A DNA stretch of 64,000 nt from Deinandra increscens subsp. villosa (GCA_039602395.1 JBCNJP010000020.1:21120483-21184482), one strand, 5' to 3'; positions 11,719 through 23,762 are shown, numbered from the stretch's first letter. Made by a program: numbers and translations. The notes: generated from the letters alone by a model not told the origin.

Positions 11719-12648
11719 TTATACAGAGAGTTTAAGACAGGTACAGATGTCTCTACATGTGCATCTATTCTGGTCTCTGTTGTGAGCTTGAGTTTTGAAG
11801 GCTTCGAATCTCGCTTCCATTTGAAGAGAGATATAAAAATGCAAAGAAGTTTGCCTTCCTATGGATGGGAGAAAATATCCATTGGAGTCTGGAAGTTCGG
11901 AAATTGATAGTCCACCAGGAGACATGCCCTTTTGAGATACTACTTTGCTTGTTTTGATTCCTCTAGGTATTGTTTCCCAGTTTAATGCCTGAAGGATTAA
12001 TTTTGTTCAAAATCTAGGATAGAGAATAAATCTTTCATTTAAGGGTCTGTGGAGATTTCTTTGCATGTGTCTCATGAGGTAAGGAGAGAAATTCATGTTG
12101 TGACCTTGAATGAGAGCATGCATGACACATTGAGTGTCCTCATCAGAGAGATGATGGTCAGAGTATTTTGATGAGAAATAAATTTGAATTTGAGAGAAAA
12201 AATATTGCCATAGATGTGGAAGGTGAACTCTCTCAGCTTTTCCTTCATATAGATTTCCTTTGTATCCCATATCAAGAAGAGTTTTGATCACAGTATCTTG
12301 ATCATAGTGACTGGGAGCAGATGGACTGTGTTTGATTTGAAGTGCTTTTCTGATCAGATGTTGATCAAAGACAAACATTACTCCTCATACATATGTTCCT
12401 ATTAAGGCATTGTCTCCATCCTTGACAATGAGAACAACATTCCTCCAGAATTCTTGAAGTAGGGAGTAGTTGATTGAAATATCAAGAGTTAGTGCATATC
12501 CTATGGGGAAATTTTTGAGAAATTTCATAATTGGTTGATATGACCAAAATTTGTTCCCGCAGGGTGTGTAAAGCATGAAGTTGTGAAGATGAGGAACAGG
12601 GAATGACGTGTTTTCAGGTAATGGTGGAGAAAGCTCTTTGAAAGACAT
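11719..12648 (-). pseudogene. Extra ORF 1 of SIRE-like copia, two in-frame TGA stops
   Basis: One reading frame runs from ATG (12648) to a stop at 11719, interrupted only by TGA at 12385-12387 and at 12007-12009. Features are PIGYALTLDISINYSLLQEF near residue 50, FDQHLIRKAL after the first stop and a DTVIKTLLDMGYKGNLYEG block. The layout (ALT.., a leucine/Trp-rich LLQEFW motif, then a helical block) parallels the start of the neighbouring ORF (ALTI..., ILNFW...), so the two look related. The function is unknown. The nonsense codons suggest decay after silencing; with both stops being TGA, deamination of methylated CGA codons is a possible cause. Confidence 0.65.
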
Positions 12649-12991
12649 GGTTTTTTTTTTATTTGCTTGGAAATTTCACTTTTGTGCTTCTTTTAAAGAC
12701 AAGTTGAGATGATGAGATGAATAGAGGGGAGAGCAGATGGATTTGACCGCCTATTCTTATAGGTCATTATTGATGTTTTTGGTTCTAGAAATTTGAGCTT
12801 TTTGTTTGAGACGTCAACTTTTCAGAAAAGTTATTTGGGAGTACAGGAAAAAATGACAGGTAGTTATTGAACTGACTCCCCTTCTCCCCTCCCCTTTTTT
12901 TATTTATTTTAAAAAAAAAACTATTATTATTATTTTTTTAATTTTTTTATTATGTACATAAATATTTTAGTTTGCTGTCATGTTTAGCATC
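12649..12991. other. Non-coding stretch between pol and extra ORF 1
   Basis: AT-rich sequence with a pyrimidine run (CCCCTTCTCCCCTCCCC at about 12879) and A/T homopolymers at 12900-12950. No coding signal is seen. It would be the leader of the extra ORFs on the minus strand. Confidence 0.5.
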
Positions 12992-13278
12992 CAGTGGCGG
13001 ATCCAGGTAAGAATATCAGGGGTAGCGGGGACTAACGGGGGTTCGGGGGCAGCGCCCCCGGGAAAAAATTTTAGGTAGTTAACGGGCTTTTAATCATATT
13101 TTTAAGGGACTTTTGATCATATTTTTAAGTAAAAGCCATAAAATTTCTTCCAGGGGTCGCGAAAAATTCGTTTCAGAGGTCGTGAAAAACCGAAAACCTA
13201 TAAAAAAAAATTGCACGTCGGGGTAAAAGTTCAGGGGTAGCGGGCGCTACCCCTTGGCCCTTAGTGGGTCCGCCACTG
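12992..13278. mobile_element. 287-bp hAT-type MITE
   Basis: Terminal inverted repeats CAGTGGCGGATCC / GGGTCCGCCACTG bound the segment, and a perfect 8-bp duplication TTAGCATC flanks it (12984-12991 and 13279-13286). CAGTGGCGG-type ends plus an 8-bp duplication are diagnostic for non-autonomous hAT elements. It has no coding capacity. It inserted at the last codons of the copia RNase H, so the observed reading frame (…LSKLGML then TVADPLRAKG) runs into MITE DNA. Confidence 0.9.
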
Positions 13279-13286
13279 TTAGCATC

Positions 13287-14370
13287 CCCAACTTGCTTAG
13301 TAAAAATGAGAATCTCTTTTCATCTAAAGGTTTAGTAAAGATATCTGCAAGCTGGAGTTCAGTTGGGACAAAATCCTGTTCAATGTGTCCTTTTTCAACA
13401 TGATCTTTGATAAAGTGATAGCTAACGTCGATGTGCTTTGTCCTTGAGTGATGGACAGGATTGGATGTGATGGCGATAACACTATTTGAATCACAGAAAA
13501 TTGGTATCTTAGTGAGATTTATCTCGTAGTCTTTGAGTTGGGTCTGCATCCATATTACTTGAGAGCAGCAGCTGGCAGCAGCAACATATTCAGCTTCAGC
13601 GGTTGAAGTTGATACACAGTTTTGTTTCTTGGATGTCCAACATACCAACTTACCTCCTAGCATCTGACAGCTTCCTGATGTGCTCTTTCTGTCTAGTCTA
13701 CAACCTGCGTGATCAGCGTCTGAGTAGGCTGTTAGAAAGAAATCAGTATCCTTGGGATACTAGAGACCTAGGTCAGCTGATCCTTTTAGGTATCTAAAAA
13801 CTCTTTTGACAGCTAATAGGTGAGACTTATTGGGTTTACATTGAAATCTGGCAAGGAAGCATGTGGAGAACATGATGTCAGGCCTACTTGTTGTGAGATA
13901 CGGAAGTGAGCCTATCATTCCTCTGTAAGTGTACTCATCAACATTTTTACCATCTTTGTCAGCATCAATTTTCACATTTGTGTCCATTGGTGTTTTGAAT
14001 GAGGAGCAGTTTGAGAGAGAATACTTAATGAGGAGATTTTTATTGTATTTTGCTTGATTTATAAAAATTCCCTCTGGTGTTTGTTTAATTTGGATTTCCA
14101 AAAAATAGATTAGTTCTCCCATTATACTCATTTCAAAGTTTGTTGTCATAAGTACCTGAAATTCTTTACAAAATGATGGACACGTGGATCCAAAGATGAC
14201 ATCGCCTACATAAATTTGTACAATCAAGAGATGACCTTTTCTTTCTTTTAAAAATAATGTGGTGTCAATGGACCCCTTTTTAAAGTTAGCCGATAAAAGA
14301 AACTCAGAGAAGGTGTCATACCATGCTCTAGGTGCTTGTTTTAGACCGCACAGAGCACTTTTAAGTTTAC
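13287..14370 (-). pseudogene. Copia RT-RNase H remnant of SIRE-like element
   Basis: Two frames carry the C-terminal half of pol. The RT part (14370-about 13790) has LKQAPRAWYDTF, then IYVGDVIFGS, where the family has YVDD: the first catalytic Asp of the box is Gly. EIQIKQTPEGIFINQ and YRGMIGSLPYLT follow. The RNase H part (13663-13287) has KKQNCVSTSTAEAEYVAA, IFCDSNSVIAIT and HHSRTKHIDVSYHFIKD, with its conserved Glu and Asp present. A frameshift near 13760-13790 separates them. The N-terminal side is cut by an LTR fragment at 14371. Confidence 0.9.
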
Positions 14371-14478
14371 TGTTGATACCTGATCTGTGCGTCGTGTGAA
14401 GTATCGATTTGATTCAAGACAAGTCCAAGTTCAAGACAAAGTTGCTGCTGCCGAACCTAGTCCGAACCTGAGGTTTAG
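14371..14478 (+). mobile_element. Truncated LTR-A-like fragment
   Basis: It starts TGTTGATACCTGATC and contains GTGTGAAGTATCGA and CCGAACCTGAGGTT, shared in the same order with the LTR-A copies at 16428 and following. The 3' half is missing, cut by a TATAACACCCC-starting sequence. It truncates the RT remnant. Confidence 0.65.
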
Positions 14479-14866
14479 TATAACACCCCAATTTTCACAG
14501 ATACATGATATATATAGTAAATACGTGTTTATATTATAAATACGTGAGTTTAATTGATAAATGTGGTAAGACTATGCCTTAGATAAGTTGCATGTGTTAG
14601 ATATACATGTTTGATGGCCTATATGGTGAAATATGCATAAACGGATGTGTAAAATGTTAATGAAGGTAAAGTATGATATGAATATATGTTATATGATTAA
14701 CATAATAATACATGTGTGAATTGATGGATATATACGTGTAAATACGTGTGTTAATAGTTAACGGAAAAGTAAAAGGACTAAAAGTGTAATTTATGCAAAG
14801 ATACAAACATATACGGATATTATACGTATCTATAATTATTATAAGTATCCCGAGGCTTAGAATATA
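14479..14866 (+). mobile_element. Start of a gypsy-type LTR, cut by the gap
   Basis: The start TATAACACCCCAATTTTC matches the usual TGTAACACCCC beginning of plant gypsy LTRs with G to A at base 2. It continues as AT-rich sequence with many ATACGTG words and runs into the N gap. No coding is seen. Confidence 0.45.
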
Positions 14867-15366
14867 NNNNNNNNNNNNNNNNNNNNNNNNNNNNNNNNNN
14901 NNNNNNNNNNNNNNNNNNNNNNNNNNNNNNNNNNNNNNNNNNNNNNNNNNNNNNNNNNNNNNNNNNNNNNNNNNNNNNNNNNNNNNNNNNNNNNNNNNNN
15001 NNNNNNNNNNNNNNNNNNNNNNNNNNNNNNNNNNNNNNNNNNNNNNNNNNNNNNNNNNNNNNNNNNNNNNNNNNNNNNNNNNNNNNNNNNNNNNNNNNNN
15101 NNNNNNNNNNNNNNNNNNNNNNNNNNNNNNNNNNNNNNNNNNNNNNNNNNNNNNNNNNNNNNNNNNNNNNNNNNNNNNNNNNNNNNNNNNNNNNNNNNNN
15201 NNNNNNNNNNNNNNNNNNNNNNNNNNNNNNNNNNNNNNNNNNNNNNNNNNNNNNNNNNNNNNNNNNNNNNNNNNNNNNNNNNNNNNNNNNNNNNNNNNNN
15301 NNNNNNNNNNNNNNNNNNNNNNNNNNNNNNNNNNNNNNNNNNNNNNNNNNNNNNNNNNNNNNNNNN
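14867..15366. other. Assembly gap (500 N)
   Basis: Exactly 500 N, a placeholder length. It lies at the left edge of a tandem array, so the array may be longer than assembled. Confidence 0.99.
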
Positions 15367-15460
15367 AAAAAAAAGATATGTGAAAAATAAAATTAGAAAT
15401 CACTGTGTATACATGTGTTCATTTTACAAAGATTTAAACTTGTTTGATTTTCTTTATTTT

Positions 15461-15699
15461 GTCAAACGATCGGACTTTCTCTGCGTATCGAAAGATCGAC
15501 CTGATCGTTGTTCATTGACGTTCTGCTTTATTTTCTTTAGTGTTTCGTATAACTCATCGGACTTTCTCTGTGTGTACGGGAGTTCCGACCTGATTGTTAT
15601 TGAGTTATACAACTTCAACTTGTTTTATTTTCTTATTTCGTTAAATCCGATTCCTTATCTGCGTATCGAAAGATCAACCTTAAGGTAAATGATTTAACG
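15461..15699 (+). repeat. Trio of hairpins with shared loop motif (also at 18967-19205 and 22473-22711)
   Basis: Three consecutive inverted repeats enclose similar interiors: 15461-15519 (GTCAA..CGATC / GATCG..TTGAC-like arms), 15547-15610 (GTATAACTCA / TGAGTTATAC) and 15639-15699 (CGTTAAATC / GATTTAACG). The first interior carries CGGACTTTCTCTGCGTATCG and GACCTGAT, the second repeats CGGACTTTCTCTG and GACCTGAT, and the third keeps CTGCGTATCGAAAGATC. Stems differ between the three but each is self-complementary. The trio lies in a roughly 632-bp block present in units 1-3 and absent from the last, partial segment. Confidence 0.7.
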
Positions 15700-16427
15700 T
15701 TCTTATTTCTTTTTGCATGGTATACAGTTGACTATATCATGGTTACAATCATTATGTGATTAAAATCGCAAGTGAGATCACAAAATATGATAAGCAAAAG
15801 CATATCTGAGTATGTCTGATAGTGTGAGGTACACAAGTCAATGCAAATTTAATCAATACCTTAACATATGCAGATGTAATGAGTATGATTGTGCCAGAGT
15901 TTAAAGTTGGACAAATTATATTTGCAATCGACATGGCTTATGTGCTTCAATAATTGAAATTGAAATGTAGTTCAGCATGTTATGACCAATATGATCCCAA
16001 GTTGTGATCTTTCTCACAAAAGACAAAAATAGTGTCTATTTCGGTATTGTTTTACTTTTCTTATTAGAAATGCCAAAAAGATTTTAGGTGTGTTTTGATA
16101 TAGAATTTCTAAAAGCCAAAAATATTTTGTTTCTTATTTGTTTTCGATTGATCAACACGAAATACAAAATCAATTTTCAAAATCAAAATATCTTGGAGTC
16201 TTGAAGAGACATTTTGCGCCAAGATTATTATGGTGGCAGGTTTCTAAGTGGGAAGAGAACATTACAACTTCATGTCTTTTGAAGATTGTTGATAAAGAGA
16301 TTCCACACGATGCAATATCGGGTATTCAAGATTGAACTCATCGTCAAGATCGAGGAAGAGTTTGATTGAAGATACAAGATACAAGTTTAAATAGAGGAGA
16401 TGATACTGCACATGCTGAGGGGGAGTT

Positions 16428-16750
16428 TGTTGATACATAGTCCTGATCGTCATGTGAAGTATCGAATACAAGACGATTCGCACAAGACTGCTGAGGTCCG
16501 AACTCCCAGTGAACCTGGAGTTCGGACAGCTCCGAACTTGTGGCCGAACTTGAGGTTCGGCCGATCGTGTTTCAGCTTGTATAAATAGGTCGTCTTGTAT
16601 AGAATTAAAAAGCTTCTGTTTCATTTATTCTCTGAGTGTACTCTGTGATTCTCTGTGGTTAATACAAGTCTCATTTGTATTTACTCTACGTTTTTTGTTC
16701 GTTTACATTGATGTCATTACGACTAAGTAGAAGATCCACACGCTCAAGCA
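16428..16750 (+). mobile_element. LTR-A copy 1 (323 bp)
   Basis: Runs TGTTGATACATAG to CGCTCAAGCA, preceded by the purine tract GCTGAGGGGGAGTT. It contains a TATA-like TATAAATAGG at about 16580 and three GAACTTG/GAACCTG words. No tRNA primer-binding site follows, so the internal region begins with a deletion. Confidence 0.8.
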
Positions 16751-16756
16751 ATTTTA

Positions 16757-18210
16757 GGTTGCCAGTTTTGAACAACGTTGTCAACTATCAACTGAAGAGA
16801 TTGTGGTGCTCAAGAAAGAGTTAGAAGATTTTCAAAAGAAGTATTATGAGTTAGTTCATGTTCATGAGGATATTTTGAAGGAAAAGTCTCAATTGGCTGA
16901 AGAATATGACAAAGCTAAAGCTGAAGCTTTAGATGCAGCTCAAGATTTTGAGAATTTTCTTGAGAAAAGTTATCATGTTCAGCAAAAGTATGAAGAAGCT
17001 ACTGTTCTTATTGCTAAAACTGCTGTTACTGTTGAGAAGCTTCAAAATAATATTTCTATGCTTCAAGATAAGAATGTTCTTTATAGAGACAAGAATGAAG
17101 TCTTGTCTAAGGATGTTGAGATTTATAAGCAAAAGAGAGAAAATGTTCTTGAAGAATTATATGCCGAATGTGAAATTCGAAAGTTACAAACTTATGAATA
17201 TGATTATCTCAATGAAAAGTTTATCAAGTCACAGAAAGAGGTATTTGAGGCTCAACAAAAGATCAATGATTTGAAATTGGAAGTTTTAGAGCTAAAAAGA
17301 CAAGTGAAGAATTGCAATTTTTCTCCAACATTGCTAAACTTCTTATACAAACAGGATCAGAGTTCAGAAAGTTCTCAGAAAGAGGATGTTCACTCGGTTT
17401 CTCAACCAGTGGATTTGATTGAAGTTACTTCTGCTCAAATTGATCCTCAAGCTGAAGTGCATGATTATTCCATGTTTGCTACTCCACCCAAGAAGAACAA
17501 GTCCAATTCTAAGAAGAAGGAGAAGCCTTTAGGTGTCGCTCCAAAATTTGTTTCAAAGTCTATTTTATTGGAGAATGAAAAAGTTTTTTATAAGGTTGTG
17601 TCAAGTTCTTCATTTGCAACCGAATAAGAAAAAGGGTTAATTGAGAAGAACGAGCTAAAAGATATCAAAGCTAAATTCACTAGTGACGCTAAGTCACGAG
17701 AAGCTTCAAATTCTTCTTCCAATTATTCAAAGAATCAAGGATCTAAACACAAAGGTTTGGGTTACAAAGTGAAGGAAATAACCTGTTCAAGCTAAGAAAC
17801 CAGTGAAGGCTGAGAAGGTTTCTAAAGCAAAGGTTGCAAATAAATTACCATCTCAGAAAGAATTTTCTTATTCTTCTGGAAGATCGTCATCTTCAAGGAG
17901 TCCATCTCCTAGGTATGATTCTTCTGATGGTTTCTTTGATAATTTTAGTTCTGAACATTCATCTGGTTTTTCAAAATCAAAACAATATTCAAACAATTTT
18001 AGAGAAAGACTTTGTTATGTATGTCGTCAACTGGGACATCTAGCTGCTGATTGTCCGACGACTGCATATATCCACAAAACCGCCAAATATGTGGATAACA
18101 AAGGTCAAATTTTTGATGAGCCATGGTCTCCAAAGATTAAATTAACTCGTAAATCATCTTTGTCTAAACCGAGTACGTCGATTGAATCTGATTCAGGTTC
18201 CGATCAATAA
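16757..18210 (+). pseudogene. Gag remnant, unit 1: coiled coil and CCHC zinc knuckle
   Basis: The frame opens just after the LTR without an ATG (VASFEQRCQLSTEE). A long Glu/Lys/Leu coiled coil to about 17330 follows, then a Ser/Lys-rich linker. A TAA at 17625-17627 interrupts it; the frame continues until a frameshift near 17785. The second part (to TAA at 18210) has Ser/Arg-rich sequence and the zinc knuckle CYVCRQLGHLAADC (CX2CX4HX4C) at about 18020-18055. Gag packages element RNA into virus-like particles, and the zinc knuckle binds nucleic acid. The N-terminal gag domain, protease and all of pol are missing. No autonomous function is expected. Confidence 0.8.
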
Positions 18211-19933
18211 TTAAAACTTTTACAACTTTGGAAAACGAAAGTTGTTTCCAAGACCAACAAAGACTACGTGGAAGACACCGGGCGACCCGACGCTGTTGAT
18301 TCGGGTCGATCCCAACGCGACTAATGTTTTATTTGGTGTAAAGCAGGTGTTTCAGGAAGATCTTTCGGTAATTGGAAAATTGCTGATTGTGAAATATCGG
18401 TTCTAATTAAATTGAATTTCAAAATCAAATTTGTTTTTCAAAGAGCTAAACTACTAGAATTCGTGTTGGTTGATCAATTTTTCTTGTTTTTCACTTTGTC
18501 TCATCCTGAGGGGGAGTTTGTTTTTGCAAAAAGACAAAAATAGTGTGTTGTTTTTCAATTAGTAAAAATGAAAATCTATAAATAGAGTTGTCCTTTTTAG
18601 GGGGAGAAATTTGAAAAGGACAAAAACATTGAAAAATGCAAAAAGCCAAAAGCATTGGAAAATGAGAAATTTTATCCAACATGTTTGGGAAATGATGGTA
18701 CATTGGCTGACAGTGTCTCACTCATGGATAAAGTAGATGAAAAAGCCATAAGACCATTTGATCGATGTGCAAGGTAGGCTTAGCAAATCAGAAAGTATAC
18801 AAATGTGATATACACTAAATCTGATGCTTGACCTTGTGGACAACATCTTGATGCATATCTCATGATATATCAAAAAAAAGATATGTGAAAAATAAAATTA
18901 GAAATCACTGTGTATACATGTGTTCATTTTACAAAGATTTAAACTTGTTTGATTTTCTTTATTTTGTCAAACGATCGGACTTTCTCTGCGTATCGAAAGA
19001 TCGACCTGATCGTTGTTCATTGACGTTCTGCTTTATTTTCTTTAGTGTTTCGTATAACTCATCGGACTTTCTCTGTGTGTACGGGAGTTCCGACCTGATT
19101 GTTATTGAGTTATACAACTTCAACTTGTTTTATTTTCTTATTTCGTTAAATCCGATTCCTTATCTGCGTATCGAAAGATCAACCTTAAGGTAAATGATTT
19201 AACGTTCTTATTTCTTTTTGCATGGTATACAGTTGACTATATCATGGTTACAATCATTATGTGATTAAAATCGCAAGTGAGATCACAAAATATGATAAGC
19301 AAAAGCATATCTGAGTATGTCTGATAGTGTGAGGTACACAAGTCAATGCAAATTTAATCAATACCTTAACATATGCAGATGTTATGAGTATGATTGTGCT
19401 AGAGTTTAAAGTTGGACAAATTATATTTGCAATCGACATGGCTTATGTGCTTCAATAATTGAAATTGAAATGTAGTTCAGCATGTTATGACCAATATGAT
19501 CCCAAGTTGTGATCTTTCTCACAAAAGACAAAAATAGTGTCTATTTCGGTATTGTTTTACTTTTCTTATTAGAAATGCCAAAAAGATTTTAGGTGTGTTT
19601 TGATATAGAATTTCTAAAAGCCAAAAATATTTTGTTTCTTATTTGTTTTCGATTGATCAACACGAAATACAAAATCAATTTTCAAAATCAAAATATCTTG
19701 GAGTCTTGAAGAGACATTTTGCGCCAAGATTATTTATGGTGGCAGGTTTCTAAGTGGGAAGAGAACATTACAACTTCATGTCTTTTGAAGATTCTTGATA
19801 AAGAGATTACACACGATGCAATATCGGGTATTCAAGATTGAACTCATCGTCAAGATCGAGGAAGAGTTTGATTGAAGATACAAGATACAAGTTTAAATAG
19901 AGGAGATGATACTGCACATGCTGAGGGGGAGTT
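18211..19933 (+). other. Non-coding 3' part of the array unit
   Basis: Between the zinc-knuckle stop and the next LTR-A there is no coding. A second purine tract with the same end (CCTGAGGGGGAGTTTG, about 18505) is followed by TTTTTGCAAAAAGACAAAAA and TATAAATAGAG (about 18574), which looks like an older LTR start and promoter. The AAAAGACAAAAATAGTGT motif recurs near 19522. The hairpin trio is at 18967-19205. Equivalent stretches are 21717-23439 and 25206-26304. Confidence 0.55.
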
Positions 19934-20256
19934 TGTTGATACATAGTCCTGATCGTCATGTGAAGTATCGAATACAAGACGATTCGCACAAGACTGCTGA
20001 GGTCCGAACTCCCAGTGAACCTGGAGTTCGGACAGCTCCGAACTTGTGGCCGAACTTGAGGTTCGGCCGATCGTGTTTCAGCTTGTATAAATAGGTCGTC
20101 TTGTATAGAATTAAAAAGCTTCTGTTTCATTTATTCTCTGAGTGTACTCTGTGATTCTCTGTGGTTAATACAAGTCTCATTTGTATTTACTCTACGTTTT
20201 TTGTTCGTTTACATTGATGTCATTACGACTAAGTAGAAGATCAACACGCTCAAGCA
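19934..20256 (+). mobile_element. LTR-A copy 2 (323 bp)
   Basis: Same ends and length as copy 1; differences are single bases (for example AACACG for CCACACG near the 3' end). Confidence 0.8.
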
Positions 20257-20262
20257 ATTTTA

Positions 20263-21716
20263 GGTTGCCAGTTTTGAACAACGTTGTCAACTATCAACTG
20301 AAGAGATTGTGGTGCTCAAGAAAGAGTTAGAAGATTTTCAAAAGAAGTATTATGAGTTAGTTCATGTTCATAAGGATATTTTGAAGGAAAAGTCTCAATT
20401 GGCTGAAGAATATGACAAAGCTAAAGCTGAAGCTTTAGATGCAGCTCAAGATTTTGAGAATTTTCTTGAGAAAAGTTATCATGTTCAGCAAAAGTATGAA
20501 GAAGTTACTATTCTTATTGCTAAAACTGTTGTTACTGTTGAGAAGCTTCAAAATAATATTTCTATGCTTCAAGATAAGAATGTTCTTTATAGAGACAAGA
20601 ATGAAGTCTTGTCTAAGGATGTTGAGATTTATAAGCAAAAGAGAGAAAATGTTCTTGAAGAATTATATGCCGAATGTGAAATTCGAAAGTTACAAACTTA
20701 TGAATATGATTATCTCAATGAAAAGTTTATCAAGTCACAGAAAGAGGTATTTGAGGCTCAACAAAAGATCAATGATTTGAAATTGGAAGTTTTAGAGCTA
20801 AAAAGACAAGTGAAGAATTGCAATTTTTCTCCAACATTGCTAAACTTCTTATACAAACAGGATCAGAGTTCAGAAAGTTCTCAGAAAGAGGATGTTCACT
20901 CGGTTTCTCAACCAGTGGATTTGATTGAAGTTACTTCTGCTCAAATTGATCCTCAAGCTGAAGTGCATGATTATTCCATGTTTGCTACTCCACCCAAGAA
21001 GAACAAGTCCAATTCTAAGAAGAAGGAGAAGCCTTTAGGTGTCGCTCCAAAATTTGTTTCAAAGTCTATTTTATTGGAGAATGAAAAAGTTTTTTATAAG
21101 GTTGTGTCAAGTTCTTCATTTGCAACCGAATAAGAAAAAGGGTTAATTGAGAAGAACGAGCTAAAAGATATCAAAGCTAAATTCACTAGTGACGCTAAGT
21201 CACGAGAAGCTTCAAATTCTTCTTCCAATTATTCAAAGAATCAAGGATCTAAACACAAAGGTTTGGGTTACAAAGTGAAGGAAATAACCTGTTCAAGCTA
21301 AGAAACCAGTGAAGGCTGAGAAGGTTTCTAAAACAAAGGTTGCAAATAAATTACCATCTCAGAAAGAATTTTCTTATTCTTCTGGAAGATCGTCATCTTC
21401 AAGGAGTCCATCTCCTAGGTATGATTCTTCTGATGGTTTCTTTGATAATTTTAGTTCTGAACATTCATCTGGTTTTTCAAAATCAAAACAATATTCAAAC
21501 AATTTTAGAGAAAGACTTTGTTATGTATGTCGTCAACTGGGACATCTAGCTGCTGATTGTCCGACGACTGCATATATCCACAAAACCGCCAAATATGTGG
21601 ATAACAAAGGTCAAATTTTTGATGAGCCATGGTCTCCAAAGATTAAATCAACTCGTAAATCATCTTTGTGTAAACCGAGTACGTCGATTGAATCTGATTC
21701 AGGTTCCGATCAATAA
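20263..21716 (+). pseudogene. Gag remnant, unit 2
   Basis: Same architecture as unit 1, with the same internal TAA (21131-21133), the same frameshift and the same zinc knuckle. It differs from unit 1 by a handful of substitutions (for example Glu to Lys in VHVHKDIL, and Ala to Val changes in the coiled coil). Sharing both inactivating changes shows that the unit was already defective when it was copied. Confidence 0.8.
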
Positions 21717-23439
21717 TTAAAACTTTTACAACTTTGGAAAACGAAAGTTGTTTCCAAGACCAACAAAGACTACGTGGAAGACACCGGGCGACCCGACGCT
21801 GTTGATTCGGGTCGATCCCAACGCGACTAATGTTTTATTTGGTGTCAAGCAGGTGTTTCAGGAAGATCTTTCGGTAATTGGAAAATTGCTGATTGTGAAA
21901 TATCGGTTCTAATTAAATTGAATTTCAAAATCAAATTTGTTTTTCAAAGAGCTAAACTACTAGAATTCGTGTTGGTTGATCAATTTTTCTTGTTTTTCAC
22001 TTTGTCTCATCCTGAGGGGGAGTTTGTTTTTGCAAAAAGACAAAAATAGTGTGTTGTTTTTCAATTAGTAAAAATGAAAATCTATAAATAGAGTTGTCCT
22101 TTTTAGGGGGAGAAATTTGAAAAGGACAAAAACATTGAAAAATGCAAAAAGCCAAAAGCATTGGAAAATGAGAAATTTTATCCAACATGTTTGGGAAATG
22201 ATGGTACATTGGCTGACAGTGTCTCACTCATGGATAAAGTAGATGAAAAAGCCATAAGACCATTTGATCGATGTGCAAGGTAGGCTTAGCAAATCACAAA
22301 GTATACAAATGTGATATACACTAAATTTGATGCTTGACCTTGTGGACAACATCTTGATGCATATCTCATGATATATCAAAAAAAAGATATGTGAAAAATA
22401 AAATGAGAAGTCACTGTGTATACATGTGTTCATTTTGCAAAGATTTAAACTTGTTTGATTTTCTTTATTTTGTCAAACGATCGGACTTTCTCTGCGTATC
22501 GAAAGATCGACCTGATCGTTGTTCATTGACGTTCTGCTTTATTTTCTTTAGTGTTTCGTATAACTCATCAGACTTTCTCTGTGTGTACGGGAGTTCCGAC
22601 CTGATTGTTATTGAGTTATACAACTTCAACTTGTTTTATTTTCTTATTTCGTTAAATCCGATGCCTTATCTGCGTATCGAAAGATCGACCTTAAGGTAAA
22701 CGATTTAACGTTCTTATTTCTTTTTGCATGGTATACAGTTGACTATATCATGGTTACAATGATTATGTGATTAAAATCGCAAGTGAGATCACAAAATATG
22801 ATAAGCAAAAGCATATCTGAGTATGTCTGATAGTTTGGGGTACACAAGTCAATGCAAATTTAATCAATACCTTAACATATCCAGATGTTATGAGTATGAT
22901 TGTGCCAGAGTCTAAAGTTGGACAAATTATATTTGCAATCGACATGGCTTATGTGCTTCAATAATTGAAATTGAAATGTAGTTCAGCATGTTATGACCAA
23001 TATGATCCCAAGTTGTGATCTTTCTCACAAAAGACAAAAATAGTGTCTATTTCGGTATTGTTTTACTTTTCTTATTAGAAATGCCAAAAAGATTTTAGGT
23101 GTGTTTTGATATAGAATTTCTAAAAGCCAAAAATATTTTGTTTCTTATTTGTTTTCGATTGATCAACACGAAATACAAAATCAATTTTCAAAATCAAAAT
23201 ATCTTGGAGTCTATAAGAGACATTTTGCACCAAGATTATTTATGTTGGCAGGTTTCTAAGTGGGAAGAGAACATTACAACTTCAAGTCTTTTGAAGATTG
23301 TTGATAAAGAGATTACACACGATGCAATATCGGGTATTTAAGATTGAACTTATCGTCAAGATTGAGGAAGAGTTTGATTGAAGATACAAGATACAAGTTT
23401 AAATAGAGGAGATGATACTGCACATGCCGAGGGGGAGTT

Positions 23440-23762
23440 TGTTGATACATAGTCCTGATCATCATGTGAAGTATCGAATACAAGACGATTCGCACAAGAC
23501 TGCTGAGGTCCGAAGTCCCAGTGAACCTGGAGTTCGGACAGCTCCGAACTTGTGGCCGAACTTGAGGTTCGGCCGATCGTGTTTCAGCTTGTATAAATAG
23601 GTCGTCTTGTATAGAATTAAAAAGCTTCTGTTTCATTTATTCTCTGAGTGTACTCTGTGATTTTCTGTGGTTAATACAAGTCTCATTTGTATTTACTCTA
23701 CGTTTTTTGTTCGTTTACATTGATTTCATTACGACTAAGTAGAAGATCCACACGCTCAAGCA
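23440..23762 (+). mobile_element. LTR-A copy 3 (323 bp)
   Basis: Same ends and length as copies 1 and 2, with a few substitutions (GATCATCATG for GATCGTCATG, GAAGTCCC for GAACTCCC). Confidence 0.8.

Noticed and set aside
14657..15403. ORFs running through N runs (also at 38002, 37977, 61191-61950)
   Set aside because: They consist almost entirely of undetermined residues across assembly gaps and are artefacts.
16933..17274. Leu/Ile-rich 113-codon ORF in each array unit (membrane-protein-like)
   Set aside because: It is a frame shadow of the coiled-coil gag; codons read out of phase give Leu/Ile-rich peptides.
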